Of a DNA stretch of 64,000 nucleotides, positions 60,857 to 64,000 are shown piece after piece. The stretch is from an uncultured Flavobacteriales bacterium. GTDB lineage: Bacteria > Bacteroidota > Bacteroidia > Flavobacteriales_D > Sanyastnellaceae. The position numbers and the translations under genes were made by a program. Position 1 is the stretch's first letter; every line of letters begins with the position of its first letter. The notes under the pieces were generated by a model, which had not been told where the DNA came from, searched no databases, and saw only the letters and a program-made list of their open reading frames with translations. The stretch lies in contig CALJKR010000049.1 of assembly GCA_937974555.1 (NCBI GenBank), positions 17,352-81,351 on the forward strand, read 5' to 3'.

Positions 60857-62449
60857 TTAAAATGGCGCATTGTCTTCTACCCCACTGCCATAACCAAAAG
60901 GTTCATCATCATCTTCCAACTGGTCCATCTTGGAACTCATCGTGATGGTAGTCATACCTGACCCTGGCAAAGCGGCGCCCATTTCAAAATTGGTATTGGC
61001 GCCCATGCTACTGCCATAGGACATGGAGAAGCCATCGGCATGCTCGCGATCCGTAAATTTGGCCAGGTTGCCTTTGAACTCTAAGTCCACATCCGCTACT
61101 GCACCATTTCTGTGCTTCGCGATGAGAATCTGCGCCAATCCGGCCGTGGATTGACCGTTGGCATCGGTTTGAATTCCATAATATTCTGGCCGATAAATAA
61201 ACCCAACAATGTCCGCATCTTGTTCGATGGCACCTGATTCACGAAGGTCAGAAAGCACAGGACGCTTGTCTCCAGATCGGGTTTCTACCGAGCGGGACAA
61301 CTGTGAAAGTGCAATGATGGGGACATCCAATTCCTTGGCAATTTGCTTGATGGATCGCGAAATGGTGGAGATCTCTTGTTCACGATTTCCGCCCTTGCTG
61401 TCACCGCCACCCACGGACATCAATTGCAAATAATCGATGATGATCATTTGTATGCCGTGCTGTGATTTCAATCGGCGACACTTGGCTCGCAAGTCAAATA
61501 CAGACAATGCAGGAGTGTCATCAATAAAGAGTTGTGCATCTGTCAATTTTGCGATACGTTGATGCAATTGCTGCATCTCACGTTCTGATAAATTCCCGCG
61601 GCGCAATTTGTCCGCTTCCAATTCGGTTTCACTTGAAATCAAACGTTGCACCAACTGCAAACTGGACATCTCCAGCGAGAAAATAGCGACCGGAATTTTG
61701 TGATCCACCGCGATATTTCTGGCCATCGACAATACAAACGCCGTCTTACCCATGGCAGGTCGAGCAGCAATTACAATCATATCGGAGCGCTGCCAACCGT
61801 TGGTGATTTTGTCCAACGCATTGAACCCTGAAGGAACACCTGATACGCCCGATTGGTTATTCATGGCTTTGTCGATCTCATCCAACGCTTGTTTCACCAG
61901 GTGACTCATCTTGTCGTAATTCTTTCTGGTGTTGCCTTGGGTAACCTCAAACAGACCGGACTCCGCCTTGTCCAACAATTCAAAAACATCCGTCGTTTCT
62001 TCGTAAGCATACTGAATGATATTGCCAGATATCCTGATTAATTCACGTTGGATAAACTTCTGAGAAATCACACGAGCATGGGTTTCAATGTTTGCAGATG
62101 AAGCCACTTGATTGGTCAACATCGCGATATAAGACGGTCCACCCGCGGCTTCTAGATCACCATGGCTTTTTAAGTATTGTGCCACCGTTAAAATATCAAT
62201 GGGCTCTCCATTGGCAAACAAACCACGTATAGCATCAAATATGATCATATGCCGAGGATCATAAAAGCTATTGGCTTGAAGAATATCAATTACCGTATTT
62301 ACTGCCTCATTGTCCAACATAACGGCACCCAAAACTGCCATCTCCAACTCGCGGGCATTGGGCGCAATGCGTCCCATCTCTGAACCTAAGGCTGTTTTAT
62401 TGAAGTCCATCGTGGACTTCTTTCTTTTATTGACTGGTTTGCTATCCAT
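60857..62449 (-). CDS. dnaB: Replicative DNA helicase DnaB
   Basis: A 530-residue helicase. The N-terminal domain ends with a linker; the RecA-like core has Walker A ARPAMGKTAF, IIDYLQLM and the arginine-rich LSRSVETRSGDKRPVLSDLRESGAIEQDAD region (positions about 355-384). No intein is seen. The start at 62449 (MDSKPVNKRKKS) is preferred, since the frame open to 62515 has no ribosome site in place and adds unlikely sequence. It unwinds DNA at the replication fork. Confidence 0.94.
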   Translation of the reverse strand: MDSKPVNKRKKSTMDFNKTALGSEMGRIAPNARELEMAVLGAVMLDNEAVNTVIDILQANSFYDPRHMIIFDAIRGLFANGEPIDILTVAQYLKSHGDLEAAGGPSYIAMLTNQVASSANIETHARVISQKFIQRELIRISGNIIQYAYEETTDVFELLDKAESGLFEVTQGNTRKNYDKMSHLVKQALDEIDKAMNNQSGVSGVPSGFNALDKITNGWQRSDMIVIAARPAMGKTAFVLSMARNIAVDHKIPVAIFSLEMSSLQLVQRLISSETELEADKLRRGNLSEREMQQLHQRIAKLTDAQLFIDDTPALSVFDLRAKCRRLKSQHGIQMIIIDYLQLMSVGGGDSKGGNREQEISTISRSIKQIAKELDVPIIALSQLSRSVETRSGDKRPVLSDLRESGAIEQDADIVGFIYRPEYYGIQTDANGQSTAGLAQILIAKHRNGAVADVDLEFKGNLAKFTDREHADGFSMSYGSSMGANTNFEMGAALPGSGMTTITMSSKMDQLEDDDEPFGYGSGVEDNAPF

Positions 62450-62630
62450 GGTAATGTAAATGAGGGAGCCAAAAATAATTTTTACTTTTCCGAATTTCGT
62501 TTGAAAAGTATTCACATTATAACAAGGGCTGTATTGAATAACTTTTTACAAGGCGCAAACGCAATAAATACGCATCAACCCGTAGTAAATCATGTTTATA
62601 AAATACAAGTTTTCCACTTACATTTGGAAG

Positions 62631-63893
62631 ATGCGTTTTTTTACACTATGTATAGGTATTCTTCTCCTTTGGGGATGTAAAAAGCAGGATCGTCAATTTC
62701 CTGAACTCTCCAGCTATTGGGAAATCGCTTCACAAAACCTGTATCAATACCAAGACACCCTATACATTCAATCTCACGGGGCTAGTAATGACGATTTTGG
62801 GTTAACGCAAATTCAATTTACCGTTCAAGATCTCAATGCCAAAGTTTGGATTCAAAAGAGCATCTCTTTTGCGCAAGGCACCTCGCAGTGGGATGGGAAG
62901 GTTGCTTTGGCTTTGTCTGATCGTTATATGCCCAGTGGGGAATATTATGTTCAAGTCATTTTAAGTGATGGCACTCATGAAACCAAAGTCATACTGTCAT
63001 TCTCATACATAGAATGTGCAATTGCCCGAACGCATTTACTCTTGGCCTCTGGTTCCAATTTAGAAAATTGGTTTCCCAACAATACCCCCACCATTTGGAA
63101 TTTATCCAATGATATCCTTCCTGTGCTTTCTGATCCCTTCCATCAATTGATATGGGGTCGTCACAACACCGACAATGTGGTTCAAGCATATGTTCCCATG
63201 GCAGGCGTCGCAGAATGGACGACGCAAACCGCTAGTCTTTCTGGTGTCGCTCAAATGTTGCTTGATACCCAACACCAAGGCTGTTGGATTTTAAGTCAAG
63301 ACGGAAGCATTGAACTATTGAATGAAAAAGGGATTAGAACTAAAAATGTCATCGAACCCCACACCCAGAGCATTGCCTTGGATCCTCAAAAACCCTACAT
63401 CCTGCTCAATCAAAATGCACCGGGTGTTCCTGGAAGATTGGTCATAAAAAACAAACAAACCTGGGGAAATCTTCATACTTGGGTACATGGAAAAAATGCA
63501 ATCGATGCTTTTGTTTGGGAAAATTATGCCGTCATCGTATACATTGAAAATGGGAATTACCATTTGGGGATGTTGAACTTGTCCAACTTTCTAACTATCA
63601 ATTGGCATCCCCTATTGAATATAACCTGGAACTCGCAACCGATGAGGCTGGTAGACAATGAAACACTCTGGATTGCAGGCGACAATCAAATGATCGGCTA
63701 TGAAATTCAGGGATCGATTATCGCAGGGCCATTTGCGTTCACACCCAATCAATGGCAGGCGTCTTCTGCTGACCACAGCATTTGGATGATCCAAGACGGA
63801 ATGGCGCTTCAGGTTAACCCAACCAATGGTCAAGTCATTTGGAGCAGTCCACAAAGCACTTACAATCAGGTCCTGGAAATGACCAACAAATGA
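62631..63893 (+). CDS. Lipoprotein with beta-propeller-like repeats
   Basis: A 420-residue lipoprotein (lipobox LLWGC). The ATG at 62631 gives a clean signal peptide; the longer frame to 62592 would place extra charged residues before it. An N-terminal Ig-like part is followed by repeated short strands (VWENYAVIVYIENGNYH, IWMIQDGMALQVNP) consistent with a beta propeller. I do not recognise the family and the domain assignment is tentative. Confidence 0.6.
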   Translation: MRFFTLCIGILLLWGCKKQDRQFPELSSYWEIASQNLYQYQDTLYIQSHGASNDDFGLTQIQFTVQDLNAKVWIQKSISFAQGTSQWDGKVALALSDRYMPSGEYYVQVILSDGTHETKVILSFSYIECAIARTHLLLASGSNLENWFPNNTPTIWNLSNDILPVLSDPFHQLIWGRHNTDNVVQAYVPMAGVAEWTTQTASLSGVAQMLLDTQHQGCWILSQDGSIELLNEKGIRTKNVIEPHTQSIALDPQKPYILLNQNAPGVPGRLVIKNKQTWGNLHTWVHGKNAIDAFVWENYAVIVYIENGNYHLGMLNLSNFLTINWHPLLNITWNSQPMRLVDNETLWIAGDNQMIGYEIQGSIIAGPFAFTPNQWQASSADHSIWMIQDGMALQVNPTNGQVIWSSPQSTYNQVLEMTNK

Positions 63894-63923
63894 ACCAAAG
63901 AGCTCGCCAAATGTTTTAGCAGC

Positions 63924-64000
63924 ATGAATATATTACTGGCAGGGGGAAGTGGAAATGTGGGCCGAAATCTGATTCCCATTCTTGAAGCAAAAGGACACCG
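63924..64000 (+). CDS. NAD-dependent epimerase/dehydratase-like protein (partial, 5' end)
   Basis: The first 25 codons show MNILLAGGSGNVGRNLIPIL, the Gly-rich Rossmann loop (GGxGxxG) of short-chain epimerases and TIGR01777-like proteins. The rest is outside the window, so the family cannot be fixed. It follows the lipoprotein gene by 30 bases. Confidence 0.7.
   Translation, partial: MNILLAGGSGNVGRNLIPILEAKGH

Overview
The window is a chromosomal segment of a Bacteroidota bacterium, most likely Flavobacteriales-like. Several extracellular proteins end in a type IX secretion (T9SS) sorting domain containing a YPNP-type motif. Promoters follow the Bacteroidota pattern of a TTG element about 18-20 bases before TAnnTTTG. 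Lipoprotein signals are frequent and genes are tightly packed with ATGA or TGATG overlaps. A complete tmRNA gene (ssrA), a replicative helicase DnaB gene and a SAM-I riboswitch-controlled methionine operon mark most of the window as core chromosome.

Layout. 1-5069: an AT-richer copper cluster with the tail of a T9SS protein, two HMA-type lipoproteins (one carrying a DUF3347 domain) and two multicopper oxidases, one fused to a C-terminal barrel-like domain. It is followed by a 466-base gap holding a terminator, a 16-base inverted repeat and a tRNA-Ser-like 3' end that may mark an insertion boundary. 5.5-9.3 kb: a sensor kinase, an acetyltransferase, a Crp-family regulator and unknowns. 9.5-12.1 kb: SAM-I riboswitch, transsulfuration enzyme, homoserine dehydrogenase. 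12.2-16.2 kb: GreA-like protein, dihydroorotase, DUF6671 protein and a bicarbonate transporter divergent from a LysR regulator. 17.1-21.3 kb: arsenic operon (arsR, DUF6428, ACR3, arsC) preceded by an MFS transporter and a Crp-family gene. 22-26.3 kb: glycine-rich exported protein, ABC exporter, LolA-like protein. 26.3-30.2 kb: an overlapping set of di-haem oxidoreductase, Rieske lipoprotein, porin and pirin. 30.3-34 kb: rmuC followed by an adenylation enzyme, a GNAT enzyme and an acyl carrier protein. 34-36 kb: a DsbA-family protein and a YHYH T9SS protein.

39.7-55.4 kb, plus the T9SS protein at 36.1-39.6 kb, form what I read as a beta-glucan (laminarin-type) utilisation locus. A minus-strand operon encodes a TIM-barrel glycosidase, two large outer-membrane proteins, two surface lipoproteins, a GH3 beta-glucosidase and a GH16-like lipoprotein. 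Three paralogous T9SS proteins are built from cysteine-rich carbohydrate-binding-like modules, and a T9SS GH16 glucanase overlaps the largest of them. No SusC/SusD pair is present. The three module proteins share one promoter architecture containing a TGT-N7-ACA palindrome, and one of these promoters lies directly beside a Nudix-family regulator gene, so a local regulon is plausible. This is the strongest candidate for an undescribed system.

55.4-64 kb: thioredoxin and two rhodaneses, tmRNA, a membrane-anchored unknown, a HEAT-like/cyclophilin protein, an exported unknown, dnaB, a lipoprotein and the start of an epimerase-like gene. Starts were chosen by signal peptides, overlaps and promoter positions; no database search was possible, so family names rest on motif recognition.
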